Origin: an uncultured Clostridia bacterium | Lineage (GTDB): Bacteria; Bacillota; Clostridia; Christensenellales; Borkfalkiaceae | Reading direction: 5' to 3' | Length of the DNA stretch: 40,727 nucleotides | Assembly: GCA_947628555.1 (NCBI GenBank) | Contig: CANRAI010000002.1 | Location: 1 to 40,727 of the forward strand | Shown: one piece after another, positions 32,719 to 40,727 of the stretch | Position numbering within the stretch: the stretch's first letter is position 1 | How the letters are laid out: each line of letters begins with the position of its first letter | The notes under the pieces: model-generated | The model's database searches: none | What the model saw: the letters and a program-made list of their open reading frames with translations, nothing else | Told to the model about the DNA's origin: nothing | Made by a program: the position numbers and the translations under genes

Positions 32719-33429
32719 ATGACGCCTAAATACAAGAGAGTGCTTATCAAACTTTCGGGAGAGGCGCTTGCGGGCAAACAGGGTCACGGACTTGACGAAA
32801 GCGTTATTTCCGTCGTAGTCGAACAGATTAAAACCGTTCACGATTTGGGTGTGGAAGTTGCCCTTGTCATAGGCGGCGGAAATTTTTGGCGCGGCAGACA
32901 GGGCAAACAGATGGACCGCACCACCGCTGACCATATGGGTATGCTTGCGACGGTTATGAACTCGCTTGCTATGATGGACGCTTTGGAACAGCGCGGTATT
33001 CCCACCCGCGTGCAGACGGCGCTTATAATGACTTCCGTCGCCGAACCGTATATCCTTAGAAAAGCCATTCACCACTTTGAAAAGAAAAGGGTGGTTATAA
33101 TGGCTTGCGGCACGGGCAATCCCTATTGCTCGACGGACACTGCGGCGGCGCAACGCGCCTGTGAAATTCAGGCGGACGTACTTATGATGGCAAAAAACAT
33201 AGACGGAATTTACGACAGCGACCCCAAGCTTAATCCCGCCGCCAAAAAGTACGACCATATAAATTATCTCGACGTAATCAAAAACGGCATAAAGGCGATG
33301 GATTCTACCGCCGCGACGATGTGTATGGAAAACAACATCCCCGTCATAGCCTTCGGCTTGGAGGAAAAAAATTCCATTGTCCGCGTGGTTTGCGGCGAGC
33401 AGTTGGGCACGATAATCGACAATAATTGA
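32719..33429 (+). CDS. pyrH: Uridylate kinase
   Basis: Phosphorylates UMP to UDP with ATP in pyrimidine nucleotide synthesis; a hexameric cytosolic enzyme of the amino-acid-kinase fold. KRVLIKLSGEALAG, VIGGGNFWRG, the MDRTTADHMGMLATVMNSLAM block and the nucleotide-binding GTGNPYCSTDTAAAQRACEIQAD are all present. At 236 aa it is normal for PyrH. It starts a new transcript with its own promoter because the island separates it from tsf. frr follows 69 bp later; that gap has a small CCGCTT/AAGCGG hairpin (33448-33462) without a T run. Confidence 0.97.
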   Translation: MTPKYKRVLIKLSGEALAGKQGHGLDESVISVVVEQIKTVHDLGVEVALVIGGGNFWRGRQGKQMDRTTADHMGMLATVMNSLAMMDALEQRGIPTRVQTALIMTSVAEPYILRKAIHHFEKKRVVIMACGTGNPYCSTDTAAAQRACEIQADVLMMAKNIDGIYDSDPKLNPAAKKYDHINYLDVIKNGIKAMDSTAATMCMENNIPVIAFGLEEKNSIVRVVCGEQLGTIIDNN

Positions 33430-33498
33430 ATACATATGCTGGTTTTACCGCTTTTTAAGCGGCAAAGAGTATAAAATTCATAAAAGGAGCGAATTAAA

Positions 33499-34065
33499 AT
33501 GATAGAGCAGGTAGAGGAAATTTTGCTTACCCTCGACGACAAGCTTACTAAGACGTTGAACGTATTGAAAGACGATTTTGCAAGCATACGCGCGGGCCGC
33601 GCGAATCCGCACATTCTCGACAAGGTGACGGTTGACTATTACGGCGTTCCCACGCCCATTCCGCAGACTTCGAACATTTCCGTGCAGGAAGGGCGCTGCC
33701 TTGTCGTTTCGCCGTGGGACGCGTCCCTTCTGAAAAATATCGAAAAGGCGATACTTGTGGCGAATATAGGCATCACGCCGACAAACGACGGCAAGATGAT
33801 AAGGCTCGTTTTCCCCCAGCTTACGGAGGAGAGAAGAAAAGAGCTTTCCAAACAGGTCAAAAAAATGGGCGAGGACGCAAAAGTCGCCCAGCGCAACGTC
33901 CGCCGCGACGCTATGGAAGCGCTTAAAAAATTAAAGAACGACAAGGTGATTTCCGAGGACGAATCGGCTTCCGCCGAAAAGGATATCGAAAAATACGTAT
34001 CCGACGGCATTTCCAAAATAGACGAAGCCGTAGCCGCCAAGGATAAGGAGATAATGACCGTTTAA
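33499..34065 (+). CDS. frr: Ribosome recycling factor
   Basis: Splits post-termination ribosomes together with EF-G. The 188-aa chain has the canonical long-helix and small-domain pattern: LNVLKDDFASIRAGRANPHILDKVTVDYYGVPTPIPQTSNISV, then RLVFPQLTEERRKELSKQVKKMGEDAKVAQRNVRRDA. Start with AAAAGGAGCG upstream. Its TAA overlaps the uppS ATG by one base (TAATG), so the two are translationally coupled. Confidence 0.98.
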   Translation: MIEQVEEILLTLDDKLTKTLNVLKDDFASIRAGRANPHILDKVTVDYYGVPTPIPQTSNISVQEGRCLVVSPWDASLLKNIEKAILVANIGITPTNDGKMIRLVFPQLTEERRKELSKQVKKMGEDAKVAQRNVRRDAMEALKKLKNDKVISEDESASAEKDIEKYVSDGISKIDEAVAAKDKEIMTV

Positions 34066-34766
34066 TGGTTGAAAATCCCGTAATCCCCCGCCACGTAGGT
34101 CTTATTATGGACGGCAACGGGCGTTGGGCAAAAAAAAGGCATAAGCCCAGAAATTTCGGGCACAGCGCAGGCATGGACGCAATGATAAAGCTTGCGGCTC
34201 ACGCCAAGGAGCTGGGCGTAAAATATCTTACGGTATATGCGCTTTCCACCGAAAATCTTAAAAACCGCCCGAAAGACGAACTTGACGGGCTGTTCGATTT
34301 GCTAAGAAAATATTTCTCCAAAAACATAAAAGAGTTGTACGCGAACGGCGCGGCGGTGAAGGTGATAGGCGATATTTCGCCCTTGCCCGGGGACGTTAAA
34401 ACTCTGCTTTCCGACGGAGAAAAAAATTCCCCGCAGAACGCGGAGTTCACGCTTACGTTCGCCATAAACTACGGCGCGCGCGGTGAAATCGTGCGCGCGG
34501 CCGAAAGGCTTGCTGCGGAAAGGCTCGCGAGCGCCGAAATTACCGAACAGAGGTTTTCGGAAAGCCTTGATACAGCCGGACTGCCCGACCCCGACCTTAT
34601 AATTCGCACGGGCGGCGAAATAAGGCTTTCCAACTTTTTGTTGTGGCAGGCGGCCTACGCCGAGTTATATTTTTCGCCCGTGCTTTTCCCCGATTTCGGC
34701 TGCGACGAATTAGATAAAGCGCTTGCGGATTTTTCAAAGCGGAACCGCAGGTTCGGCGGGGTTTGA
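34065..34766 (+). CDS. uppS: Undecaprenyl diphosphate synthase
   Basis: Cis-prenyltransferase that extends farnesyl diphosphate with isopentenyl diphosphate to the C55 carrier of peptidoglycan and wall polymers. Signature blocks: HVGLIMDGNGRWAKKR with the catalytic Asp, FGHSAGMDAM, LTVYALSTENLKNRP, FAINYGARGEIVRA, and the C-terminal RTGGEIRLSNFLLWQAAYAELYFSPVLFPDF. At 233 aa it is at the short end of the family. It overlaps frr by one base and precedes cdsA, so it links ribosome recycling, isoprenoid and phospholipid genes as in other Bacillota. Confidence 0.97.
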   Translation: MVENPVIPRHVGLIMDGNGRWAKKRHKPRNFGHSAGMDAMIKLAAHAKELGVKYLTVYALSTENLKNRPKDELDGLFDLLRKYFSKNIKELYANGAAVKVIGDISPLPGDVKTLLSDGEKNSPQNAEFTLTFAINYGARGEIVRAAERLAAERLASAEITEQRFSESLDTAGLPDPDLIIRTGGEIRLSNFLLWQAAYAELYFSPVLFPDFGCDELDKALADFSKRNRRFGGV

Positions 34767-34836
34767 ATTTAATTTAAAACTAATTTAGCGCATACGTAGG
34801 CTGTTTTGCTTGCGTTGCGCAAACGGAGTAAACAAA

Positions 34837-35787
34837 ATGGAAGAAGTAACAAAGTCCTCGGAAGGGGGCAAAAATCTGAAACTGCGCGTTATAACCGCCG
34901 TATGCTATGTGGCGTGTTGGGTTGCGCTGTGCACGATGAAATGGATGTTGCCGAACAATTACGGGGCGCTCGGTTTCGACGCCGTGTTCTGCGCTATATC
35001 CATACTCGGAAGTTTGGAATTTCTTAACGCGATAGGCGGCACAACGCAGGCTCAGCGCATAATCACCGTGGCGTTCGCCGCCATAGTCGTGCCGTTGCAT
35101 GTCGCGGTACAGCTTACTATGCAGTCGGGTTTGTTTGCGGTTGTGTGCGCGTTCACCGTTTACGTAATGTTCCTTATGGCTTGCTCGGTGTTCGACCCTC
35201 ACCGGTCAACCGTGACGGGAACTATAAAATGCGTGTTCTGTATGCTTTATTGCGGCGTGCTTTCGTCGATAATGTCCGCCATAAACCACCTTTCGCAGAA
35301 TTCTATGGCGGCTATACTTATGCTTTTCCTTGCAACCGTATTTACGGACGCGGGCGCATGGTTGATAGGCACGGCGCTTAAAAGATTTATACCTCTGCGC
35401 CTATCCCCCAAGCTTTCGCCGAACAAGACGGTAGTAGGCGCGGTCGGCGGGCTTATCTGCGGTATTCTCGGCGGAATTGTCGCATACGTCCTCATTTATT
35501 ATCTGGGAGGATTGAACGGCGCAATCCAGTTTGTGGGATACAATAACGTTTATTTGACGTTTACAAGCAGTTCCATAACTCCCATCGCGGCGTTTATTCT
35601 CGTGGCGTTGGCAACTTCGGTTTTCGCGCAGATAGGCGACCTTTTCGAAAGCGCCATAAAACGCGAATGTGGGCTTAAAGATATGGGCAAACTTCTTCCG
35701 GGGCACGGCGGTATTCTCGACAGGTTCGACAGTATGCTGTATTGCTCCGTGGTAGTTCTTCTCGCCTTCGGCACAATAATAGTTTAA
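34837..35787 (+). CDS. cdsA: Phosphatidate cytidylyltransferase
   Basis: Integral membrane enzyme that makes CDP-diacylglycerol from phosphatidate and CTP, the branch point for phospholipids. Several membrane helices are followed by the signature KLSPNKTVVGAVGG and IGDLFESAIKRECGLKDMGKLLPGHGGILDRFDSM near the C-terminus. The ORF track starts at a TTG (34810); the ATG at 34837 has a CGGAG site and gives 316 aa, so I use it. The N-terminal part is longer than in compact CdsA. It follows uppS by 70 bp and is followed by a terminator. Confidence 0.94.
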   Translation: MEEVTKSSEGGKNLKLRVITAVCYVACWVALCTMKWMLPNNYGALGFDAVFCAISILGSLEFLNAIGGTTQAQRIITVAFAAIVVPLHVAVQLTMQSGLFAVVCAFTVYVMFLMACSVFDPHRSTVTGTIKCVFCMLYCGVLSSIMSAINHLSQNSMAAILMLFLATVFTDAGAWLIGTALKRFIPLRLSPKLSPNKTVVGAVGGLICGILGGIVAYVLIYYLGGLNGAIQFVGYNNVYLTFTSSSITPIAAFILVALATSVFAQIGDLFESAIKRECGLKDMGKLLPGHGGILDRFDSMLYCSVVVLLAFGTIIV

Positions 35788-35823
35788 GCGGCGTCCGCGG
35801 GTAATTTCTCCGGACTATCGTAC

Positions 35824-35848
35824 GCCCCGCGCAGACCGTGGGGCTTTT
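35824..35848 (+). terminator. Terminator after cdsA
   Basis: GCCCCGC, loop GCAGACC, GTGGGGC (one G-U pair), then TTTT. Confidence 0.8.
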
Positions 35849-35872
35849 GTCATTAAAATAATACTTTACGGG

Positions 35873-35878
35873 TATAAT
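35873..35878 (+). promoter_or_regulatory. -10 element touching the dxr start codon
   Basis: TATAAT ends five bases before the dxr ATG (35884), so transcription would begin at or next to the A of the start codon. No convincing -35 is at 17 bp; TTGTCA lies at a 20-bp spacing. No ribosome site lies before the ATG. Confidence 0.45.
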
Positions 35879-35883
35879 ATAAA

Positions 35884-36993
35884 ATGAAAAATATTGCGCT
35901 TATCGGCAGTACGGGCTCGATAGGACGGCAGGTACTGAACGCGGCGAGAAGCCGCCCCGACCTCTTTAAAATCGTCGGTCTTGTGGCGAACGTTCCGTCG
36001 GAGGAATACGAACGGCAGAAAGCCGAATTCAAGCCGGCTTATTCGGCACTCGCCTCCGTTGACGGAGAGGGGGCGGCGGAAGTTGCCGAGCTCGGCTGTG
36101 CCGACGTGATATTCAACGCCGCCGCCGGTTTCGCCGGTCTGGAATACAGCTTGCGCGCGGTCAAGGCGGGCAAAACTTTGGCGCTTGCAAACAAGGAGAC
36201 GTTGGTTTGCGGCGGCGAAATTATTATGCCCGAAGCCGAAGCGCGCGGGGTGGAAATAATTCCCGTTGACAGCGAACATTCGGCGATTTGGCAGTGCCTC
36301 GGTTTCAAAAGGCGCGCCGAGGTAAGGCGGCTTATAATTACGGCAAGCGGCGGACCGTTCAGGGGCTTTACGAAGGAACAGCTTAATAACGTCACGCCTG
36401 AGCAGGCGTTGAACCACCCTACCTGGAAGATGGGCAAAAAAATCACAATAGACAGCGCCACGCTCGTCAATAAGGGATATGAAGTGATAGAGGCGCATAT
36501 GCTGTACGGCACGCCCTATTCGTGCATACAGGCTGTTATCCAGCCGCAGAGCATGGTCCATTCCATGGTGGAGTTCGCGGACGGCGCAATTCTCGCGCAG
36601 CTTAGTTATCCCTCTATGGAGCTGCCAATACGGCTTGCGCTGACCTATCCCGAAAGAATTCCGTCCGCTGTCCCGCCGACAGACTTTTCAAAGCCTTTTT
36701 CGCTGGATTTCGAGCCGTTGGACGGCAAGAATTTTCCGCTTTACGCCCTTGCGCTGGAATGCGGTGAGGAAGGTGGGACGAAGCCATGCGTTTTAAACGC
36801 GGCGGACGAGGCGGCTGTCGGGGCGTTTCTTGCAAGACGTATCGCGTTTACCGACATTTTCACAGTCGTAGAACGCGTGGTGAACGCGTTTGGAAGACAG
36901 CCCGCCGAATCGTTCGGGCAGCTTAAAGAGATTGACGCGCTTGCGCGTAAAAAAGCGGAAGCGGAGATTTCTTGTATAGCCGAGTTAAAGTAA
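35884..36993 (+). CDS. dxr: 1-deoxy-D-xylulose-5-phosphate reductoisomerase
   Basis: Second step of the MEP isoprenoid pathway: converts DXP to MEP with NADPH and a divalent metal. The N-terminal NADPH site IALIGSTGSIGRQVL, ALANKETLVCGG, metal-site block PVDSEHSAIWQCL, and ATLVNKGYEVIEAHMLYG are intact. At 369 aa it is a little shorter than most. It feeds precursors to UppS upstream. The start MKNIALIGSTGSIG is the only sensible one, yet it has no Shine-Dalgarno and abuts a -10 box, so the mRNA may be leaderless (or the gene is read from further upstream). Confidence 0.96.
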   Translation: MKNIALIGSTGSIGRQVLNAARSRPDLFKIVGLVANVPSEEYERQKAEFKPAYSALASVDGEGAAEVAELGCADVIFNAAAGFAGLEYSLRAVKAGKTLALANKETLVCGGEIIMPEAEARGVEIIPVDSEHSAIWQCLGFKRRAEVRRLIITASGGPFRGFTKEQLNNVTPEQALNHPTWKMGKKITIDSATLVNKGYEVIEAHMLYGTPYSCIQAVIQPQSMVHSMVEFADGAILAQLSYPSMELPIRLALTYPERIPSAVPPTDFSKPFSLDFEPLDGKNFPLYALALECGEEGGTKPCVLNAADEAAVGAFLARRIAFTDIFTVVERVVNAFGRQPAESFGQLKEIDALARKKAEAEISCIAELK

Positions 36994-37027
36994 AAATCGG
37001 AGTTAATCCATTTTAAAGGAAATATAA

Positions 37028-38176
37028 TTGAGTACTTTTTCTTCCGTAATGTACACGATAGGCACGGTATTGCTTGCGATACTTATATTGCTGATTATGA
37101 TAACCGTGCACGAATTCGGGCATTACGCAGCCGGCAAGGCGTTAAAATTCAAGATAAACGAATTTGCCATAGGCTTCGGTCCGAAGCTGTTTAAGCGTAC
37201 GTCCAAAAAAACGGGCGAAGTGTTTTCCGTGCGCGCGCTGCCCCTCGGCGGGTTTTGCGCGTTCGAGGGCGAGGACGGCGAAAGCGAGGGCGTAAGCGAA
37301 AACGCGTTTACCAAAAAAGCGCCGTGGAAGCGTATAATCGTGCTTGTCGCAGGCCCTTTGATGAATTACCTGTTGGCGCTTCTGCTGATTATAATTTCAA
37401 TGTTTGCCTACGGGCAGATGATGTATAAAGTCGGTTCCGTCGCGCCCCCGCCCGATGACGGGGTCGTCGCCGAACAGTACGCGGAATATTCTTTCCGCGA
37501 GGACGACGTGATTTTAAAACTCGAAGGGAAAAACATTTTCCTTTCAACCGATTTGATATCGGCGGTTAAAGGTAAAAAACAGGGCGAAATCGTCACGGTA
37601 ACGGTTTTGAGAGAGAACGAAGTGCAGGATATCGAAATTATGCTGCACCGCGACTGCGACTTCCAGAGCATGACCGAAACAAGCAAACTGTGGTACGCGC
37701 TGGGCGTGGGCACTTACGACGTGACTTCGGGCGAAGGAGAGGAACAGACCGTAACGCGGTATTTCGATTTAAGCGCGGTAAGTTACCGCTTCGGATTTTT
37801 CACTACGTTGGGGCACGCGTTTCAATACAGTTTCCGAATAGCGGGCTCGATATTCAAAATTTTGGGCGAACTTCTGACGGGGCACATAGGTTTAAGTGCC
37901 ATGGGCGGACCTGTAACTACGATAAAACTTACAAGCCAGGTTGCCGCGCAGAACTTTCAAAGTTTCCTTGAAATTGCGGCGTATATAGGCGTGAATTTGG
38001 GAGTTTTCAATCTTTTGCCAATACCCGCGCTGGACGGCAGCAAGGTGGTTTTCTGTCTTATCGAGTGGATATTCCGAAAACCAGTGCCGCGCAAGATAGA
38101 GGCAGTAATCCACGCCGTGGGTTTCTTCCTGATTCTTGGTTTTGCGATTTTGGTGGATATCCTGCAATTCGTTTAG
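37028..38176 (+). CDS. rseP: Site-2 zinc metalloprotease RseP/RasP
   Basis: Intramembrane protease that cleaves anti-sigma factors and leftover signal peptides within the membrane. The zinc site HEFGHYAAGK lies in the first membrane helix, and the second, LDG-containing motif NLLPIPALDGSK near the C-terminus. A PDZ domain lies between, and GGPVTTIKLTSQVA belongs to the conserved membrane-side loop. At 382 aa it is a usual length. Translation starts at TTG (37028) after AAAGGAA. It ends with TAG, which matters for the reading of the broken island gene. Last gene of the conserved block, closed by a strong terminator. Confidence 0.95.
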   Translation: MSTFSSVMYTIGTVLLAILILLIMITVHEFGHYAAGKALKFKINEFAIGFGPKLFKRTSKKTGEVFSVRALPLGGFCAFEGEDGESEGVSENAFTKKAPWKRIIVLVAGPLMNYLLALLLIIISMFAYGQMMYKVGSVAPPPDDGVVAEQYAEYSFREDDVILKLEGKNIFLSTDLISAVKGKKQGEIVTVTVLRENEVQDIEIMLHRDCDFQSMTETSKLWYALGVGTYDVTSGEGEEQTVTRYFDLSAVSYRFGFFTTLGHAFQYSFRIAGSIFKILGELLTGHIGLSAMGGPVTTIKLTSQVAAQNFQSFLEIAAYIGVNLGVFNLLPIPALDGSKVVFCLIEWIFRKPVPRKIEAVIHAVGFFLILGFAILVDILQFV

Positions 38177-38234
38177 CGATTTTTAATCTTTTTAGCTGGC
38201 TATTATGTCGCGGTTATTATAGAACATAATTATT

Positions 38235-38264
38235 ACCCGCTGCGTTTAACGCAGCGGGTCTTTT
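38235..38264 (+). terminator. Terminator after rseP
   Basis: ACCCGCTGCG, loop TTTAA, CGCAGCGGGT, then CTTTT. Confidence 0.9.
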
Positions 38265-38412
38265 CCGCTTTTGGTTAGAATTAGCAAAATAGGGTCGAAT
38301 CAGCAATGGAAATTCAGTTGCCTTGAATATTTAGAAAAAATGTATAATATTTTGTTTTTGAAGAAGATTTTAAATAGAATGTTTAGAAAATTATAAAATT
38401 TTGGATTATCAC

Positions 38413-38441
38413 TTGCGCAGTTATAAAATATGTGATATGAT
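38413..38441 (+). promoter_or_regulatory. Promoter of the 500-aa lipoprotein gene
   Basis: TTGCGC (38413-38418), 17-bp spacer, TATGAT (38436-38441). The ~85-nt leader has a 7-bp stem GTATGCT/AGCATAC (38455-38461 with 38493-38499). Confidence 0.65.
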
Positions 38442-38531
38442 TTCTATATAAGGTGTATGCTCATTAAGTATGTTACAGAACGAGTCTGCACAAGCATACC
38501 TTTGTAGTATTATTTGATAAAGGAGAAAGAA

Positions 38532-40034
38532 ATGAAAGTTTTTCACAGAAAGTTATTGATTTTGCTTTTAGGCGTAATCAGCGTAGTGTGTTTTGCGTTT
38601 GGATTGGCGGCTTGCAACCCCGGCGATTCGGGTGGTGGAAATGATAAAAAACTTGTAGCACCGGTAGTATCACTGACTCATGACGTAATCAGTTGGGAAG
38701 AGGTGGAAAATGCGGATAGTTATGAAATTTTCGAAGATGGCATAAGCGTTTCAAATCAAACGGAGTTGACTTACCGGATACCCGAAAAGGAAATGGGCGA
38801 ATATGTATATACCGTTAAGGCAAAATGCGATAAAGAAACTTATTTTGACAGCGATTTTTCAGAGGGAGTTACTTTTAATGTAGTGCGCCTTGCAAAGCCT
38901 GCATTAAGTTTAGAAGGTAAAGTTATTAGCTGGGGCGAGGTTGAAAATGCCGATAGTTATGAAATATATCAAAACGAAGTATGCGTTAACGCGACTCAGT
39001 TAAAGAAATACGATATAACCGAAAGTTATCCCGGTCTATATAATTATTATGTAAGGGCAGTCAGTGAAAATCATGCATTTGCAAAAAGCGAACCTTCGGA
39101 AATTAAAAAATATTCGGTGCCTTTGGTTGCTTCTATAAGCATACAAGCGGAAGAGGATTTTTCTGCAGAAAAGGTTTCAATAAATTTATCTGGCGAAAAT
39201 ATTCAGCCTATGGTTGAAATTTCAACAAAAGAAAATGAAATGTTCTCTTTGGTAGAATTCACCATAGCTTTGGATACGGGTGATTACGGAACCTATATTG
39301 CAAAGGCAGTTGAGTTACCCGAAGGCTATACTTCAACATGGGCACGCGTAACAAGTGATAATAATTTGGGCGAAATAACAATTTTGAAAACAGATAAGTA
39401 TGATGAGATTCAACTGGGCAATAGCACTATTACGGCCGGTACTTTTGATGATAAAACGCAAAAAGTTTTTATTGCCCCGGAATCAGCCAAATATTCTGTT
39501 AGAGTCGATGAAAAGGATGACCTTTCGATTTATATTGGTGATAATTTACTTGCAAGCGTTACCGACGGGTTAGAGGTAGGCATAATTGAGGCGGGCGAAG
39601 GCGAAACAATTTTGCTTAGTTTTTGTTCGGAGGAAGGCGGAGAATACTCTATTGAGCTAGTTAAGGGGGAGTTGCCGCAATATCTACGAATCGGTAGATT
39701 TTATACTAACCCTCAAGGCGACCCTGTATTTGAAAATTATAATTATATTTCAGGCTCTTGTACACGCTATATTAAAGTATCAGATATAGATGCGGGCGCG
39801 CAATATAAAATAATGTTCTTTACCGCCACTTTGGGAAATGGTAGCGTTAAGTTTACAATCGGAGATGAAAAATTTGAATTTTTTAGTGGAGTATCGGATC
39901 TTGTTTTGCCTTTATCAACTGCGAAAGAAATTGATGATAACGGGGTGAAGGTTAATGCAATAAAGATTGATATTGAGGTAAAGGGTGCTGCAACTGTTTC
40001 CTGTTGCATTTATGATTCCGCAGGGAATGGTTAA
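38532..40034 (+). CDS. Surface lipoprotein with two fibronectin-III-like repeats, 500 aa
   Basis: Unknown function; lipoprotein with signal peptide and lipobox LAAC (Cys 28). Two adjacent repeats near residues 40-200 share VISWEEVENADSYEIFEDG / VISWGEVENADSYEIYQNE, the look of fibronectin-III-like binding domains. The C-terminal half has beta modules such as AKYSVRVDEKDDLSIYIGD and AQYKIMFFTATLGNGSVKFTIGDEKFEF, which resemble the YxVxLxxxG modules in the giant lipoprotein, so the two may belong to one surface family. The ORF track start (38514) is moved to the ATG at 38532, which follows AGGAGAAAGA. More AT-rich than the housekeeping genes. Stands alone with its own promoter and terminator. 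Confidence 0.82.
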   Translation: MKVFHRKLLILLLGVISVVCFAFGLAACNPGDSGGGNDKKLVAPVVSLTHDVISWEEVENADSYEIFEDGISVSNQTELTYRIPEKEMGEYVYTVKAKCDKETYFDSDFSEGVTFNVVRLAKPALSLEGKVISWGEVENADSYEIYQNEVCVNATQLKKYDITESYPGLYNYYVRAVSENHAFAKSEPSEIKKYSVPLVASISIQAEEDFSAEKVSINLSGENIQPMVEISTKENEMFSLVEFTIALDTGDYGTYIAKAVELPEGYTSTWARVTSDNNLGEITILKTDKYDEIQLGNSTITAGTFDDKTQKVFIAPESAKYSVRVDEKDDLSIYIGDNLLASVTDGLEVGIIEAGEGETILLSFCSEEGGEYSIELVKGELPQYLRIGRFYTNPQGDPVFENYNYISGSCTRYIKVSDIDAGAQYKIMFFTATLGNGSVKFTIGDEKFEFFSGVSDLVLPLSTAKEIDDNGVKVNAIKIDIEVKGAATVSCCIYDSAGNG

Positions 40035-40130
40035 GGTGAGGATTAATAGTATAGGTATTTCATAATTAGTTTTGCATAAACTGTATAAACAAACACTTAC
40101 GTGGAATTAAGAGTGTTTCAAAGTTTAGAT

Positions 40131-40175
40131 AAAAGAATGGGTTCGGATAGTATCGGACTCATTTCTTTGTTTTGC
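40131..40175 (+). terminator. Terminator of the 500-aa lipoprotein gene
   Basis: AAAGAATGGGTTCGGA pairs with TCGGACTCATTTCTTT (several G-U pairs and a one-base bulge), followed by GTTTTG. Confidence 0.7.
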
Positions 40176-40356
40176 AGGAGTTTCATTTATTTTGTATTAA
40201 ATCAACTGATATAAGACGACCCAATAGACGTAGGCCGAAGCCGCAAAATAGTAGGAAGGTAAAAAATTCCTAATCGGCATTAATTTTACAGGCTAATTAA
40301 AGGATAAACTTCCAAAAATTTAACACTGGATTTTGATTTTTTATGCCGAAAAAACA

Positions 40357-40385
40357 TTGTGTTTTATAATTTTGTCTGTTATAAT
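40357..40385 (+). promoter_or_regulatory. Promoter of the NuoE/HydC-type gene
   Basis: TTGTGT (40357-40362), 17-bp spacer, TATAAT (40380-40385). A ~30-nt leader with TCAGGAG leads to the ATG at 40423. Confidence 0.75.
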
Positions 40386-40422
40386 ATATTAGCATTAAAA
40401 TATTATTAAATCAGGAGTAATT

Positions 40423-40727
40423 ATGTCAGAGATTATTTTTGAGGGCACGCCCCAGCAGGCCGAAGCCTTGAAAAAATGCATTGACGGACACCGCGGAGAG
40501 AAGGGCGCGCTTATGCCCGTTTTGCAGGAAGCCCAGGCTATCTACGGCTACCTCCCCGTCGAGGTGCAGACGCAAATCGCCGAAGGGCTCGACCTGCCTC
40601 TCGCCGAAGTGTTCGGAGTTGCGACCTTCTATTCGCAATTTTCGTTGAAACCCAAGGGCAAACACAAAATCAGCGTTTGCCTCGGCACAGCTTGCTACGT
40701 TAAGGGCTCGGATAAAATTCTCGAAGC
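40423..40727 (+). CDS. NuoE/HydC-type 2Fe-2S subunit, 3' end cut by window
   Basis: Not in the ORF track because it runs off the window. The visible 101 residues begin MSEIIFEGTPQQAEALKKCIDGHRG and contain the family blocks LMPVLQEAQAIYGYLP and EVFGVATFYSQFSLKPKGKHKISVCLGTACYVKGSDKILE. The two Cys of CLGTAC are the first pair of the thioredoxin-like [2Fe-2S] cluster; the second pair would lie beyond the edge. In Bacillota such proteins are mostly the small subunit of NAD(P)-dependent [FeFe]-hydrogenase or formate dehydrogenase complexes, or of complex I-like diaphorases. Which one depends on genes outside the window. Confidence 0.93.
   Translation, partial: MSEIIFEGTPQQAEALKKCIDGHRGEKGALMPVLQEAQAIYGYLPVEVQTQIAEGLDLPLAEVFGVATFYSQFSLKPKGKHKISVCLGTACYVKGSDKILE

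Larger units (their letters stand above)
40035..40422. other. Gene-free stretch before the NuoE-like gene
   Basis: It holds the terminator at about 40131-40175, a TAGGAA/TTCCTA stem (about 40250-40273) and the promoter of the next gene. I see no gene and no RNA family in the rest. Confidence 0.6.

Overview
The window looks like a chromosome segment from an anaerobic, Gram-positive-type (Bacillota/Clostridia-like) bacterium. The reasons are the conserved order rpsB-tsf-pyrH-frr-uppS-cdsA-dxr-rseP, many lipoproteins with a classical lipobox, strong AGGAGG-like ribosome binding sites, TTG/GTG starts, and a NuoE/HydC-type subunit at the right edge. The codon use (GCG, GGC, GAC rich) and the family of large surface lipoproteins would fit an uncultured gut clostridial lineage such as Christensenellales. 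That placement is inference only.

Layout, left to right. (1) The 3' part of an M42 aminopeptidase, then a convergent mnmA. The mnmA 3' end is duplicated around a 124-bp insert made of nested hairpins. (2) Back-to-back promoters for mnmA and a tRNA-Arg(CCG), followed by about 890 bp without a gene. This stretch holds several hairpins, a partial repeat of the tRNA 3' end, and two tandem copies (202-bp offset) of a unit consisting of a consensus promoter plus a conserved, foldable ~78-nt core. (3) A 17.6-kb single-strand cluster (3310-20949): a 2271-aa lipoprotein, a Cys/His-rich lipoprotein, a membrane protein of DUF4175-like type, a MoxR AAA+ ATPase, a DUF58 protein, two membrane-anchored vWA proteins and a lipoprotein with a Gly-Ser linker. 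From gene 2 onward, genes abut or overlap. I read it as one envelope machine in which MoxR and vWA proteins remodel or mature the surface lipoproteins. (4) An AT-richer type II restriction-modification pair on the minus strand (PD-(D/E)xK-like nuclease, possibly AccI-family, with an N6-adenine methylase). (5) A Ca2+-type P-type ATPase, then a MacB-like fused ABC transporter behind a ~210-nt leader. (6) The translation, lipid and isoprenoid block rpsB-tsf // pyrH-frr-uppS-cdsA-dxr-rseP. It is split between tsf and pyrH by an AT-rich island with an XRE repressor, a divergent membrane-protein gene with a palindromic operator inside its promoter, and a YbjN-like gene broken by an in-frame TAG. (7) A 500-aa lipoprotein with fibronectin-III-like repeats and C-terminal beta modules resembling those of the giant lipoprotein, then the start of a NuoE/HydC-type gene cut by the window edge.

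The best candidates for undescribed biology are the tandem promoter plus structured-RNA repeat in front of the giant lipoprotein, and the MoxR/vWA/lipoprotein cluster it may control.
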